Counted from the first letter of the stretch, positions 6,019-15,627 are shown. The stretch is 23,445 nt of DNA from an uncultured Verrucomicrobia subdivision 3 bacterium (GCA_903847285.1 CAINDH010000139.1:1-23445), one strand, 5' to 3'. Numbers and translations: made by a program. Notes: generated by a model not told the origin, from the letters alone.

Positions 6019-8091
6019 ATGGAAATGTTCGCCCCGAAGCCTAGGCTTCAGGCTCTAATCGTCGCGCTCTGCGCTGCGGGGGCAACGTTGGCGAATGCGC
6101 AGCAACCAGACGCCGCCGGAACTTCTGCGGGCGAGTTGAACCTTCCCCGCCTGCCAATCTCCGCTGTTTCCAATGCCGTGCCGGCTCGGCAGCGCGTCAA
6201 AGTCATCGGCACCTTGCTGATGGAAACCGAGCCGGGCTACCTGATTATTCGTGACAAGACCGGAGCGATGCGCGTGCATCTGAATGCCCCCAACGCGTCG
6301 AGCCTGGCGCGGGGCGATCGACTAGAAGTGGCAGGTTTGCCCGTGATTTCAGAGCGACGTCCTTGGCTGGAAGAAGCCAACGCCCGGCGGATTGGGACGG
6401 CGACTTTGCCCGCGCCGTTGCGTGTCCGCGCCAGTAACGCCCTTTGGGAATTTTATGATGCCAAGCTCGTGACGTTGCGCGGTCGGGTCGTCGGCACCAA
6501 TGCTTATGTATTGCGCGGCATCACTAACGAGGTGCTCCTGACCGAATCCGATGGCATCGTGTGCAAGATGCTGTTCCCTCCCGACACTCACGCGGAAAAA
6601 CTTTTTCCCATCGGCACGACGGCTGATTTTTCCGGCGTCGCCCGGTTGGGGCAACGGATTGACGAAGGGCAAGTGCGCTATCTGCACCTCCTATTGAGCG
6701 GGCCGGATGATGTGGTGTTGGTGCAAAAAGCTCCGCCGTGGTCGGCGAATACCGTGCGCGTTGTGTTGCTAACCATGTTGAGTATCGCCGTGCTCGTCGG
6801 ATTGTGGATGGCCAACCAATGGCGCAGAAACCGGCTGTTGCGCGCGTCCGAAGAACGTTTTCGCGCGCTCGTGGATAATTCCTTTGATGTAACCGTCGTG
6901 CTGGCCGCCGACCTCGCCATAAAATATTTAAGCCCGTCCGCCGAGAAATTATTCGGTGGCAGAAATCAACAGCAGGCGCTTGATGTCATCCACCCGGACG
7001 ACCGTTCGCTCATGGCGGAACTGCATCTCACCGTGCTGGCCGAACCGGGTGGCACCAGGCATTTCGCCAGCTACCGCCTCGTCGCAGCGGACGGCACGAT
7101 CCGGCACGCGGAAGCGGTCGGCACAAATTGTCTGCACGTTCCCGGCGTGCAGGGTGTGGTGGTGAATATCCGCGACGTGACCGAACGCAAACTCGCCGAG
7201 GAGGAATTGCGCCGGTTGAATCTCAATTTGGAACAACGCGTTGCCGAGCGCACCACGGAGTTGCAGGAGATCAACCAACGCCTTCAGCGCGAAGTTTCCG
7301 CGCGCGAAAATGCCGAGGCCGAATTGCGCGTGGCGCTCGCCGCCGAAAAAGAATTGAACCACCTCAAGAGCCTGTTCGTCTCGATGGTCAGCCACGAATT
7401 TCGCACGCCGCTGGAAGTGATCCTTACCTCCAGCAACATTCTCGACCGTTACCTCGACCGCCTGCCGCCGGAAAAGCGCAAGACGCAGCTCCGCGCCATC
7501 CGCAAATCCGTGCATCGCATGAACGACCTCATCGAAGACGTGCTGCTGCTCGGCAAGCTGGACGCCGGACGACTCGCCTGCAATCCCGCGCCGATTGACC
7601 TGCTCGCAATTTGCCGCCGCGCCGGTGCTGAAATTGAATCCGCCGCCGGCTGCGAGGGTATCATTGAAATTACCGCCGAAAACTTGGCTGAGGCCACGGG
7701 TGACGAAACCCTCCTGCATCACATCCTCACCAACCTGCTGGGCAACGCGCTGAAGTATTCGTCGCCCGGAGCCGCCGTGAAATTCACCATCGAACATTGC
7801 GGCGTGGATGCGAAACTCGTGATTACCGATTGCGGCTGCGGCATTCCCGACGCCGACCAGCCTCGGCTCTTCACACAATTTTATCGCGGCAGCAACGTCG
7901 GCCAGACACCAGGCAGCGGCCTCGGCCTCGTCATCGTGCAGCGCTGCGTGGAACTCCACGGCGGCGTCATCAGTTGCCATAGCGCGCTGGGCGTGGGCAC
8001 GACCTTCAGCGTTCACCTGCCATTATTCGACGGCACGCGCATCTGGCGTCGCCGCAAAGAAAATCCCGCCGCCATCACCACTAACGTATGA
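6019..8091 (+). CDS. Membrane sensor histidine kinase (periplasmic OB-like domain, PAS, HisKA, HATPase_c)
   Basis: From ATG 6019 the protein has 690 residues. A GTG at 6001 is in frame, but the signal sequence (MEMFAPKPRLQALIVALCAAG..., cleavage near ANAQ) begins cleanly at 6019. Residues about 50-240 form an extracytoplasmic region with 'RVKVIGTLLMETEPGYLIIRDKTG' and 'KLVTLRGRVVGTN', resembling tandem OB-like domains. One membrane helix follows (about 245-265). Then come a PAS domain (about 275-395, 'ERFRALVDNSFD'), a coiled-coil (about 398-445), HisKA with the phospho-accepting His459 in MVSHEFRTPLE, and the ATPase domain with N box NLLGNALKYSS (Asn576), G1 DCGCGIPD and G2 GSGLGLVIVQ. It would autophosphorylate on His459 and pass phosphate to the regulator encoded immediately downstream, with which it overlaps by ATGA. 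The signal sensed is unknown. An envelope or nutrient cue is plausible given the export-rich neighbourhood. Confidence 0.93.
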   Translation: MEMFAPKPRLQALIVALCAAGATLANAQQPDAAGTSAGELNLPRLPISAVSNAVPARQRVKVIGTLLMETEPGYLIIRDKTGAMRVHLNAPNASSLARGDRLEVAGLPVISERRPWLEEANARRIGTATLPAPLRVRASNALWEFYDAKLVTLRGRVVGTNAYVLRGITNEVLLTESDGIVCKMLFPPDTHAEKLFPIGTTADFSGVARLGQRIDEGQVRYLHLLLSGPDDVVLVQKAPPWSANTVRVVLLTMLSIAVLVGLWMANQWRRNRLLRASEERFRALVDNSFDVTVVLAADLAIKYLSPSAEKLFGGRNQQQALDVIHPDDRSLMAELHLTVLAEPGGTRHFASYRLVAADGTIRHAEAVGTNCLHVPGVQGVVVNIRDVTERKLAEEELRRLNLNLEQRVAERTTELQEINQRLQREVSARENAEAELRVALAAEKELNHLKSLFVSMVSHEFRTPLEVILTSSNILDRYLDRLPPEKRKTQLRAIRKSVHRMNDLIEDVLLLGKLDAGRLACNPAPIDLLAICRRAGAEIESAAGCEGIIEITAENLAEATGDETLLHHILTNLLGNALKYSSPGAAVKFTIEHCGVDAKLVITDCGCGIPDADQPRLFTQFYRGSNVGQTPGSGLGLVIVQRCVELHGGVISCHSALGVGTTFSVHLPLFDGTRIWRRRKENPAAITTNV

Positions 8092-8732
8092 CCAACATTC
8101 TCATCATCGAAGACGACGAACAGACCCGCGAGAATCTGGAACTCATTCTGGAAATGGAAAATTTTAGCGTATGCTCCGCTGCCGACGGCAAGGCGGGGCT
8201 TGTCCTTGCGCGGCAAACGAAACCAGACTTGATCGTCTGTGACGTTTCATTACCCGGCCTGAACGGACATGAACTGCTCGGCCAGATACGCGCAGATGCG
8301 GAGATTAACGGCATCCCGTTTATTTTTCTCACCGCGCGCGGCGAACGCGCCGACCAGCGCGCGGGCATGAACCTTGGCGCGGATGATTATCTGTGCAAGC
8401 CGGTGGACGCGGAAGATTTGCTCGCCACCATCCGCACCCGCCTGCGTCGCCGCCAGCAAAATCACGCCGCCACGTTGCGCGACGCGGAGTTCGGGGTGAA
8501 TTTTTCTTCCGCCGTTCCGCTCGAAACACTCGGCCTTACGCCGCGCGAAGCCGAAGTGCTGCTCTGGGTCGCGCAAGGGAAAACCAATTCCGATACGGCC
8601 ACCATCCTCGGCATGAGTGAGAAGACCGTGCGAATTCATCTCGGCCACATCTTCGAGAAACTGAACGTCGAAACCCGCACCGCTGCCGCGCTGGTGACCA
8701 TGGAAAAATTGGCGAAATCAACTGTCGGTTGA
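8088..8732 (+). CDS. NarL/LuxR-family response regulator
   Basis: This is a 214-residue DNA-binding response regulator. The receiver domain (1-120) has the acidic pair Glu8-Asp9-Asp10, phospho-acceptor Asp52 (DLIVCDVSLPG), the switch Thr in FLTARGE and the conserved Lys of LCKPVD. The C-terminal LuxR-type helix-turn-helix (about 145-205) carries LTPREAEVLLWVAQGKTN, then a recognition helix region MSEKTVRIHLGHIFEKLNV. The start codon overlaps the kinase stop (ATGA, 8088-8091), so the two are translationally coupled and almost certainly a cognate pair. The nearest candidate target is the palindromic site at 5945-5965, though no binding evidence exists. It converges with the lyase gene, leaving only about 51 bases between stop codons and no obvious terminator hairpin. 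Confidence 0.95.
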   Translation: MTNILIIEDDEQTRENLELILEMENFSVCSAADGKAGLVLARQTKPDLIVCDVSLPGLNGHELLGQIRADAEINGIPFIFLTARGERADQRAGMNLGADDYLCKPVDAEDLLATIRTRLRRRQQNHAATLRDAEFGVNFSSAVPLETLGLTPREAEVLLWVAQGKTNSDTATILGMSEKTVRIHLGHIFEKLNVETRTAAALVTMEKLAKSTVG

Positions 8733-8783
8733 TTTCAGCGCGGATTGAATCGTGCGGCAGCAGTTGGTCTTTTCAAGCTGTCA

Positions 8784-11700
8784 CTACGGAACTAGCAGCC
8801 GGTAATAACCCTGCGGCCAGTTGGTGTTCGGGGCGTTGGTGAAATTAAAATTGCCGCTGTTGTCGAACTGGTTTGTCAGCAGGCGCAGCCAGTTGGTCGT
8901 CGCGAGATTGGTGGTGCCGAGCAAATAATAATTCGCGTTCGCCACGCCGCCCGTGCCGCTTAACGCGAGGCCGCCGTTGCCGGAAATTCCAATCCCTCCG
9001 ATAACCGGCTTGGTCGCGATGATCACGGACAGCGTGCCGTTGGTGTTGATAGCATTGGTGTTCCAGCCGAGGCCGGCGGGCAGGGCGGGCAAAATCAATT
9101 TTGCAAAACTTCCGCTGTAGCTGGCCGCATTGAAGAGCTTGAACGTATCGCCGTTCACCAGCGGCGTCGCGCCGAGTTGGCTAACAATGAGCGTGCCGCC
9201 GTTGGTCAGTGCGCCGAAAATTTTGACGGCATCGTTGGTCAACGGTGATTTGCTGATCTCAAAAAAATTAGTGGAGGTGCTGGCCAGCGTGAGGACGTTG
9301 CTGAACGTGAGCGTCCCAATTGAATTGGTTCCGGGCGACAGCCTCGCGCCCGCGCCGACGGTGAAGTTTCCTTTAACCGAGCCGTTGCCGGAAATTATTT
9401 TTCCAGCAGCCAGCGTCATCCAGCCGCTGACCAGTAAATTTACCGAGCCACTCACGTCGAGCAGCGCACCGGAATAAACGACGAGGTTGGACGAGTTCGC
9501 CAACGTGCCGGTGTTAGTCAGCGCGAGCGTTCCGGTTTCAATCGTGGCTGCGCCGCTGAACGTGTGCGCTTTGGTCAGCGTCAAAATTCCCGCGCCACGC
9601 TTCGTGAGATTGCCCGTGCCGCTGATGACACCGAAATTGGTGTCGGTGATTGAATCGCTGCGGTTGAAGGCGAGCGTGGCGTTGTCGGTAATCGTGCCCG
9701 TGCCGATGGTTCCCGCCGCGCCGCCGCCGCCGATCTGCAACGTGCCGCCGCTGATGGTCGTGCCGCTGGCGTAGTTGTTGGTGTTGCCGGTGAGCGTGAG
9801 TGTTCCTGTGCCAGTCTTGGTGAGCGAGTTGCCGTTGATGCTGCCAGGATAGGTAGAATCCAAATTTTTTCCACCCACCGTCCATGCCGTGCCGGTCAGG
9901 TGCGAATAAGTTCCCCCGGTCAACGCACCGAGCGAAACCGCCGCGCCGCTAGTGATGTGATAAGCGTAAATGTAGTCAGCGAGATTCACGCTGGCGTTGC
10001 CGTAGCCGTTGGCGTTGCCGATTCGGAAATCACCGCCAGCGTTGTCCGTGCCGAGATTTAATTGACCGTTGAATGCCGACCAATTGCCATCCAATTCGGT
10101 GCGGACGTAATAGACGTTGAAGTTCAACGTGCCGCCGCCGGTGAGTGTGCCGTAGAGATTTACGCGGTCGTCAGCGAAAATCGTCGCAGTAGCATTTGTC
10201 GGCACAACCACGTTCCAGTAACAAGTGTCGTAGCTGCCGCTGTCGCTGAACATCGTGAGCGTGGCGTTGGAGATGGTGATGGTGGTGTTGCCGTTGCCGC
10301 CTGGGCCGGGGCCGAGGCCGTATTGATTCGCCGTGCCGCCACCGAGCGAAACGTTGCCGCCGAATATAAATGTCGGGCCGGTGTAGGTGTTATTCACGCT
10401 CAATGCGAGTGTGCCGCCGCCGACTTTTTTCAGTGCGCCCGCGCCGGTGATGATGCCTGCAATGGTCAACTGGTCGGTGCTGTTCGTGATATCAATCGTA
10501 TTCGTGCCCGCGTTGATGGTCATGCCGCGATCCGTGTAGGACTCGCCAGCGATACGGAGCGTGGGGCTGCCGGACAAAATCAAATTCGTCGAGCCACCGG
10601 GCGGATTGCCCAGCGGACTGGGAAAACCGGTCGCGTCGAGTTCGCTGACAACGAGCGTGCCGCCGGACAAAATTGTTTTGCCGGTGAAGGTGTTGTTCAG
10701 CGCAGAAATTGTGAGCGTGCCGGAATTGGTTTTCGTTAATCCTGCTGGGCCGATGATGCCGCTGCCACCGGCCACATAGTATTCTGTAAAGGTGCAGTTA
10801 TTTGTGGCGTCCACGACAATGTTTGCGCAGAGGAGGCTGCCAGCAACATATACGGACTGCTCCCCGTTACCTAGGCTTGGAAAACGCACGGAGTCATTGG
10901 GCGCGAATTGATCTTTCGCCGCTCCGTTCAACCAGTTGGACGACGTGAGCAAATCCCACGCATTGCCGCCCTGTCCACCCGTCCAAGTGAGCGTGGCGGG
11001 GGCGCGAAAACTTTTGACGATGAGTGCGATTTGGCCGGGTGGATTCGTGAGTGCGACGGGAATTCCCGTAAGGCCGGACACGGTAAAATTATTCAGGCTG
11101 CCGCTGAATGTGCCGGAATAATTGACAAGCGGATAAACACTGCCCGCCTGCAAAGTCGCATTAAGTTTGCGGATGACGAATGTGTTCATGCCGGTCACGG
11201 TGAGATTGCCGATGATGTTCAATACGTCATTTGATTTAACCGCGCCGCTCGGGTCGTCGGATAAATCAAAGTCATTCAGCGTGCGGCCGTTCAGCGTGAC
11301 GTTGTTGGCGATGGTCAGCGTGCCGGGCGAATTCGTTCCCTGTCCAGGTGAAACACCCGCGCCCTCGTAAATCGAAACCGCCGAGCCGACGACGCCGTTG
11401 CCGCCAAGTCGGCCATCGAGCCAAACGCCGCCGCGCACGATCACGGGCGAGTTTGGCAATGCGCCGTTCACCACGAACGAACCTTCGCCGATGAGCGTCT
11501 TGCCGGTGTAATTATTTGTGCCGTTCCAAGTCACCTTGCCCGCGCCGGCTTTGGTCAATTTCGTTGCGCCATCCAGCGAACCGTTGCTGCTGTCGAAGGT
11601 GAAATTTTTCGGCGCGTAAATCCGCACATCGCCGGGCGTAAGCGAACCGACGAGCGTTATTGCGGCGTTGTTTGAGCCGGTGAGATCGAAGAGGACGGTG

Positions 11701-13649
11701 TCACCGGCATTGAACGGCGCGGGATTCGTGTTGGCGTTGCCGACGTAAAACCAGTTCGTCCGCCAGTTCGCGGTCGAAGCCGCGTCCCAACTATTCACGC
11801 CATCGCCGTGCCAGACGAGTTTGGCATCAGAAACGGGCGGCGTGGGCGTGGGCGGCATGTCATTAGCGAGAAAATAATCTACGTAGCTCGCCTGATAATA
11901 ACCTTTGCAAGTGGCTTGATCGCGATAGCCGGGATTTTGCATCAGGCAGTAGAGGCGGTTCGTCGCAGCAATCTTCGTCGTATAAACGCGGAGTTCGGAA
12001 TAGTCATTTGCGACAAGCACCACTTCTTCGCGCCAGTCGCCGAGGATGTCACCCCAGAAAGCCGCGCGTCCGCCATATTGCTGATGCACGCCTTCGCTGT
12101 AGATAGAATACATGCGTCCCGATGTGCCGGAAACGGGATCAAATTTGTTGATGACCGGACTCAACGCGCCGCTGCCTGCGCCGTCTTCGAGTTCGCGTGA
12201 GAGGTCGGCGTCCCACCACAAAGCTTCAGGCGGCCAGATGCTGTTCGCGTAAATTTGATTTCCTTTGCAGTCAAAAATACCCGGCTGTGTCGAATAAAAT
12301 TCCAGTCCGCGATGCCCCGGGTCCATGTCAAACGTGGTGCCGCGCCCCACATCGGTGATGACGGGGGAATACCATTTCTTGATGATCGCGCCGTTGTTCA
12401 TGTCAATGAGCGCAGTCGCGAGCAGCGTCGGGTTCAATTGCTGGATGGAAAACATCTCCAGGCCGGGCCGATCCGGATCAATATCTGTGAGATGAAAGCG
12501 GTCGCCGTGGACGAGTTCTGTGTCAAAGAGTGGCTGACCATTTATACCGTTCAACACCGAGCCGACATCAATTGAATCGTCACAGCCGTCGTGGTTTACA
12601 TCCATGATGCGGATCTGGTGGCCCCAGGATTCGTTTGCTCCATTTGCCGGCGTGTGAAACCACCGGCGCGTCAACTGGCCGTTGCGATAATCGTAAGTCA
12701 TGGACTCGCGTTGGAAGGCTTGCGCGGCGTTGCGATTTTCACTGCGGATCAAAAGGCTTGGCCGGATGCCGTCCGCATACATGATTCCGAAATGGGAATT
12801 CATCGGGCCATCTGCTGGCCACATGTTGGTGATGGTTGTGCGAGCCAGCTCGTTCCCCGTCAAGCCGTCGAGAATGGATAGATATTGCGTGGTATCGTCT
12901 GGCCCGGAGATGGTCGAGCCGTTAGGCAAAACCACACCGCGCGCCGTGCGGATGCAGACCTCCGCCTTGCCGTCGCCGTCGAGATCATAAACTGTCACGC
13001 AGTCACCGTGGCCGATGCTGATGGCCGATGCGCCGGGTTCGATATTGTATTGGTTGGTGCTGTTGTAACCGCAATCGAGCTGCCAGAGAAACGTTCCATC
13101 GCGCTTGTAAGCCTGAAGAAATTCATTCGTGGCTATCGTCGTGGAAATGCGGTCCACCACATAATCATATTCTCCATCGCCGTCGAGATCACCGACCCAG
13201 CAGAACTTCACATCGAACGGCGCTCCGGGTCCGGTGATGGCGCGCAGCGGCCACGAAAGGTATTGGCGCAGTGGTGAATTGGCCGCGAGTCCAGCCGCCG
13301 CGCTCGGCGAACATTCCACACCGTTCGTCATCGCTGCGACATACCACGAATTTGAAACTGCAAAATTAACCGACGAGTCCACGAAGTCCGTGGTGTTCGT
13401 GAGCGGGAGGGAATTTAATTTCACACCCGCCGCTCCATTCGCCGAGCGGTAGAGATTAAACCCCACGTCAGGCTGATCAGTCGCCAGCAACCGCCAGCCG
13501 ATGTAAGCCTGCGACGTGGCCGAATGGAGCGCGACCACGCCGCGTCCGAGCCGTTCCATCTGGCGCTGAGCAAACAGTGGTGTGAGCGCTGAAAATAAAA
13601 CTGCCAAGACGGCCAGACGACGGAGCGATGAGCTAAAATGAAAATTCAT
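8784..13649 (-). CDS. Secreted PL11-type rhamnogalacturonan lyase fused to autotransporter-associated beta-strand repeats
   Basis: This 1621-residue exported protein is read from ATG 13649. A TTG at 13664 is in frame, but the signal peptide (MNFHFSSSLRRLAVLAVLF..., cleavage near LFAQ) starts at the ATG. Residues about 28-605 resemble polysaccharide lyase family 11, which cleaves rhamnogalacturonan I of pectin by beta-elimination. Evidence is the opening 'RQMERLGRGVVAL' and the calcium-binding propeller loops DLDGDGEYDY and YDLDGDGKAE. Residues about 610-1550 contain at least five autotransporter-associated strand repeats (for example LTKAGAGKVTWNG...YTGKTLI), normally passenger modules. There is no beta-barrel translocator at the C terminus. 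Instead the last about 67 residues (LALSG...YYLLGTTNLATTNW...YYRLLVP) match the tail module found on other exported proteins here. The lyase assignment is strong at fold level; exact bond specificity is inferred. Confidence 0.88.
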   Translation of the reverse strand: MNFHFSSSLRRLAVLAVLFSALTPLFAQRQMERLGRGVVALHSATSQAYIGWRLLATDQPDVGFNLYRSANGAAGVKLNSLPLTNTTDFVDSSVNFAVSNSWYVAAMTNGVECSPSAAAGLAANSPLRQYLSWPLRAITGPGAPFDVKFCWVGDLDGDGEYDYVVDRISTTIATNEFLQAYKRDGTFLWQLDCGYNSTNQYNIEPGASAISIGHGDCVTVYDLDGDGKAEVCIRTARGVVLPNGSTISGPDDTTQYLSILDGLTGNELARTTITNMWPADGPMNSHFGIMYADGIRPSLLIRSENRNAAQAFQRESMTYDYRNGQLTRRWFHTPANGANESWGHQIRIMDVNHDGCDDSIDVGSVLNGINGQPLFDTELVHGDRFHLTDIDPDRPGLEMFSIQQLNPTLLATALIDMNNGAIIKKWYSPVITDVGRGTTFDMDPGHRGLEFYSTQPGIFDCKGNQIYANSIWPPEALWWDADLSRELEDGAGSGALSPVINKFDPVSGTSGRMYSIYSEGVHQQYGGRAAFWGDILGDWREEVVLVANDYSELRVYTTKIAATNRLYCLMQNPGYRDQATCKGYYQASYVDYFLANDMPPTPTPPVSDAKLVWHGDGVNSWDAASTANWRTNWFYVGNANTNPAPFNAGDTVLFDLTGSNNAAITLVGSLTPGDVRIYAPKNFTFDSSNGSLDGATKLTKAGAGKVTWNGTNNYTGKTLIGEGSFVVNGALPNSPVIVRGGVWLDGRLGGNGVVGSAVSIYEGAGVSPGQGTNSPGTLTIANNVTLNGRTLNDFDLSDDPSGAVKSNDVLNIIGNLTVTGMNTFVIRKLNATLQAGSVYPLVNYSGTFSGSLNNFTVSGLTGIPVALTNPPGQIALIVKSFRAPATLTWTGGQGGNAWDLLTSSNWLNGAAKDQFAPNDSVRFPSLGNGEQSVYVAGSLLCANIVVDATNNCTFTEYYVAGGSGIIGPAGLTKTNSGTLTISALNNTFTGKTILSGGTLVVSELDATGFPSPLGNPPGGSTNLILSGSPTLRIAGESYTDRGMTINAGTNTIDITNSTDQLTIAGIITGAGALKKVGGGTLALSVNNTYTGPTFIFGGNVSLGGGTANQYGLGPGPGGNGNTTITISNATLTMFSDSGSYDTCYWNVVVPTNATATIFADDRVNLYGTLTGGGTLNFNVYYVRTELDGNWSAFNGQLNLGTDNAGGDFRIGNANGYGNASVNLADYIYAYHITSGAAVSLGALTGGTYSHLTGTAWTVGGKNLDSTYPGSINGNSLTKTGTGTLTLTGNTNNYASGTTISGGTLQIGGGGAAGTIGTGTITDNATLAFNRSDSITDTNFGVISGTGNLTKRGAGILTLTKAHTFSGAATIETGTLALTNTGTLANSSNLVVYSGALLDVSGSVNLLVSGWMTLAAGKIISGNGSVKGNFTVGAGARLSPGTNSIGTLTFSNVLTLASTSTNFFEISKSPLTNDAVKIFGALTNGGTLIVSQLGATPLVNGDTFKLFNAASYSGSFAKLILPALPAGLGWNTNAINTNGTLSVIIATKPVIGGIGISGNGGLALSGTGGVANANYYLLGTTNLATTNWLRLLTNQFDNSGNFNFTNAPNTNWPQGYYRLLVP
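9510..11560 (-). repeat. Autotransporter-associated beta-strand (PATR-like) repeats within the lyase
   Basis: At least five copies are visible at protein level of a roughly 32-residue unit: L-[TK]-K-x-G-x-G-x-L-x-L-x(4-8)-[YF]-[TS]-G-x-T-x-[IL]-x-x-G-[TS]-[LV]. They start with LTKAGAGKVTWNG (plus-strand side about 11560) and end with LTKRGAGILTLTK (about 9600). Divergent linkers of 80-200 residues lie between them. The units are not close DNA repeats. The family is known from passenger domains of type V secreted proteins and from many Planctomycetes/Verrucomicrobia surface proteins. Confidence 0.75.
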
Positions 13650-13752
13650 TTGGGACGCACACAATCTACTTCATTTCACTCGCTTACGCATCGCCGGAAC
13701 TGGTGACAGGCGGTGCTTGCAGTTGCCGCGCCTTGTCGTTTCAATCTGCGCG

Positions 13753-15546
13753 ATGAATTCAACCGCGCCACCCGCGCCGTGGGAAAAATTGCTCGATGGA
13801 CGCTTTGACTCAAAGCATCCGAGTCGCACGCTTTGGAGTTTGTTTTCCGACCAACGCGGGCGTGTGGCGGCGGCGGTCACGCTCTACATCATCAAGCAAT
13901 CACCCGGCTCGCTGCTGCCGCTGGCGGTGGGCATGATCGTGGACACACTCACGAACGGCGGTGCTGGCGCGTTTCAACGAATCCTGTGGATTGCTGGCGT
14001 GTATTTTCTGTTGCTGCTGCAAAATCCTTTCGTCCACACCACGTTTGTGCGGCTGATGAGCGGGTCGTTGCGGCACATGCAATTTAATCTACGGAGCGCG
14101 CTCGTCGAACGGCTCCAGCAACTTGCCATCACGTTCTACGAAGAAAAACAATCCAGCGCGCTCCAGACAAAAATTTTGCGCGATGTGGACGCGATTGATG
14201 GACTCTGTCGCCACCTGTTGAACACGGGCTTGAACGGCTTGCTCGTTATCACCTACGTCACCGTCATCGCGCTCGTGAAACAGCCGCTGCTCGCACTGTA
14301 TTTTCTCGTGACCGTTCCGGCTGGCGTGGCATTGCTGAAACTGTTTGATCGCCGGTTCAAGGAACAATACAAGGCTATGCGCGTGGAAACCGAGCAGATG
14401 AATGCTCGCGTTGGCGAAATGATTCAGATGTTGCCCGTTACCCGTGCGCATGGACTCGAAGCCGAAGAGACGCGTGATGTGCGCAGCGTGTTTGAGCGCA
14501 TCCGTGAACGTGGCTTGCAGGTGGACACGCTCACGGAATTTTTCGCGTCGAGCTCGTGGTTCACCTTCATGTTGTTCCAACTCGCGTGCCTGGTTTTCTC
14601 GTCGTGGCTCGTCGTGCAGCATCGCATCACCGTCGGTGACGCCGTGATGTATCACACTTATTTCGGGATGCTCATCGGCGCGGTGCAGCAATTTTTGAGC
14701 GTGTTCCCCGCGCTCGCGCAAGGTGCAGATGCCGTCCGCTCGCTCGGCGAGGTTCTGGAATCCGAACAGGTCGAGCGCAACGAAGGCAAACCGTCCGCGC
14801 CCATACCGTTGCGTGGCGAAATTCGTTTTGAGAACGTCACCTTCAATTATCCGCGCGGACGCGAGGTGGCGTTGAAAGAAATTTCACTCAACATCCAGGC
14901 GGGCGAAACCATTGCCTTTGTTGGCGAATCTGGCGCGGGTAAATCCACGCTGGTGAATCTCGCCATCGGTTTCCGGTCGCCGACGGCGGGAAAAGTTTTC
15001 TTGGATGGAAAAGATTTGCGCGATCTGGATTTGCGAACTTACCGTCGGCAGATTGGCGTGGTGCCGCAGACGACGCTGCTCTTCAACGGCACGCTGCGCG
15101 AGAACGTGACTTATGGTCTGGAAACAATTTCTGACGAAGCGCTCTGGAAAATTCTGGCCGATGCGAACCTTGCCGACTTTGTCCGTGCGCTGCCCAATGG
15201 CTTCGACACACCGCTGGGCGAGAGCGGCACACAGTTGTCCGGCGGTCAACGCCAGCGCCTCGCCATCGCCCGTGCGCTGGTGCGTGATCCGCGCCTCGTC
15301 ATCCTCGACGAAGCCACTTCCGCGCTCGACACCGAATCCGAACGGCTCGTGCAGGAAGCGCTCGTGCGCCTGACCAAAGGCCGCACCACGCTTATCGTCG
15401 CGCACCGTTTCTCCACCATCCGCCACGCGCATCGCATCGTGGTGTTACGCGGTGGAAGAATTGTGGAGCAGGGGACGCAGGCGGAATTGCTGGCGCGCGA
15501 TGGACAATTTTCCCGGCTGGCAAAATTGCAGGCGGTTGCAAAATAA
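13753..15546 (+). CDS. ABC transporter, fused permease and ATPase (type-1 exporter)
   Basis: This is a 597-residue half-transporter that would work as a homodimer or heterodimer in the inner membrane. The start chosen is ATG 13753 (MNSTAPPAPWEK); an in-frame TTG at 13717 would add 12 residues without a ribosome-binding site. Residues about 35-320 form the six-helix exporter domain. The nucleotide-binding domain has Walker A GESGAGKST (391-399), Q-loop VVPQTT, signature LSGGQRQR (495-502), Walker B LVILDEATSALD (about 515-526) and switch His551 in VAHRFST. All catalytic motifs are intact. It resembles MsbA-like or multidrug/lipid exporters, but the substrate cannot be read from sequence and no partner gene is adjacent. 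It diverges from the lyase gene. The 103 bases between them show no clear promoter or operator. No terminator with a T-tract follows; instead a palindromic repeat begins 42 bases after the stop. Confidence 0.93.
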   Translation: MNSTAPPAPWEKLLDGRFDSKHPSRTLWSLFSDQRGRVAAAVTLYIIKQSPGSLLPLAVGMIVDTLTNGGAGAFQRILWIAGVYFLLLLQNPFVHTTFVRLMSGSLRHMQFNLRSALVERLQQLAITFYEEKQSSALQTKILRDVDAIDGLCRHLLNTGLNGLLVITYVTVIALVKQPLLALYFLVTVPAGVALLKLFDRRFKEQYKAMRVETEQMNARVGEMIQMLPVTRAHGLEAEETRDVRSVFERIRERGLQVDTLTEFFASSSWFTFMLFQLACLVFSSWLVVQHRITVGDAVMYHTYFGMLIGAVQQFLSVFPALAQGADAVRSLGEVLESEQVERNEGKPSAPIPLRGEIRFENVTFNYPRGREVALKEISLNIQAGETIAFVGESGAGKSTLVNLAIGFRSPTAGKVFLDGKDLRDLDLRTYRRQIGVVPQTTLLFNGTLRENVTYGLETISDEALWKILADANLADFVRALPNGFDTPLGESGTQLSGGQRQRLAIARALVRDPRLVILDEATSALDTESERLVQEALVRLTKGRTTLIVAHRFSTIRHAHRIVVLRGGRIVEQGTQAELLARDGQFSRLAKLQAVAK

Positions 15547-15587
15547 CCCTACCAATTGAGCGTCCGCCCGAAGTTTCGGTTGGTGGT

Positions 15588-15627
15588 TCAAGTCGCGCTG
15601 CGACTTGAGTTGACCGCGCAGCGGTCA
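15588..15627 (+). repeat. Bipartite palindromic repeat, copy 1
   Basis: Two hairpins stand side by side in the convergent intergenic region after the ABC exporter. The first is TCAAGTCGC-gct-GCGACTTGA (15588-15608, 9-bp stem, 3-base loop). The second is TGACCGC-gca-GCGGTCA (15611-15627, 7-bp stem). A related pair in the opposite orientation occurs at 18612-18651. No T-run follows, so an intrinsic terminator is unlikely. It looks like a REP-type interspersed element; genome-wide copy number is unknown. Confidence 0.75.

Noticed and set aside
6949..8016. 355-residue minus-strand frame opposite the sensor kinase
   Set aside because: It lies fully antisense to HisKA/HATPase coding sequence with perfect motifs, and its own translation is His/Ala-rich without domains.
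13717..13752. Longer ABC exporter start at TTG 13717
   Set aside because: The extra 12 residues are not conserved-looking, there is no ribosome-binding site, and a good ATG lies at 13753.
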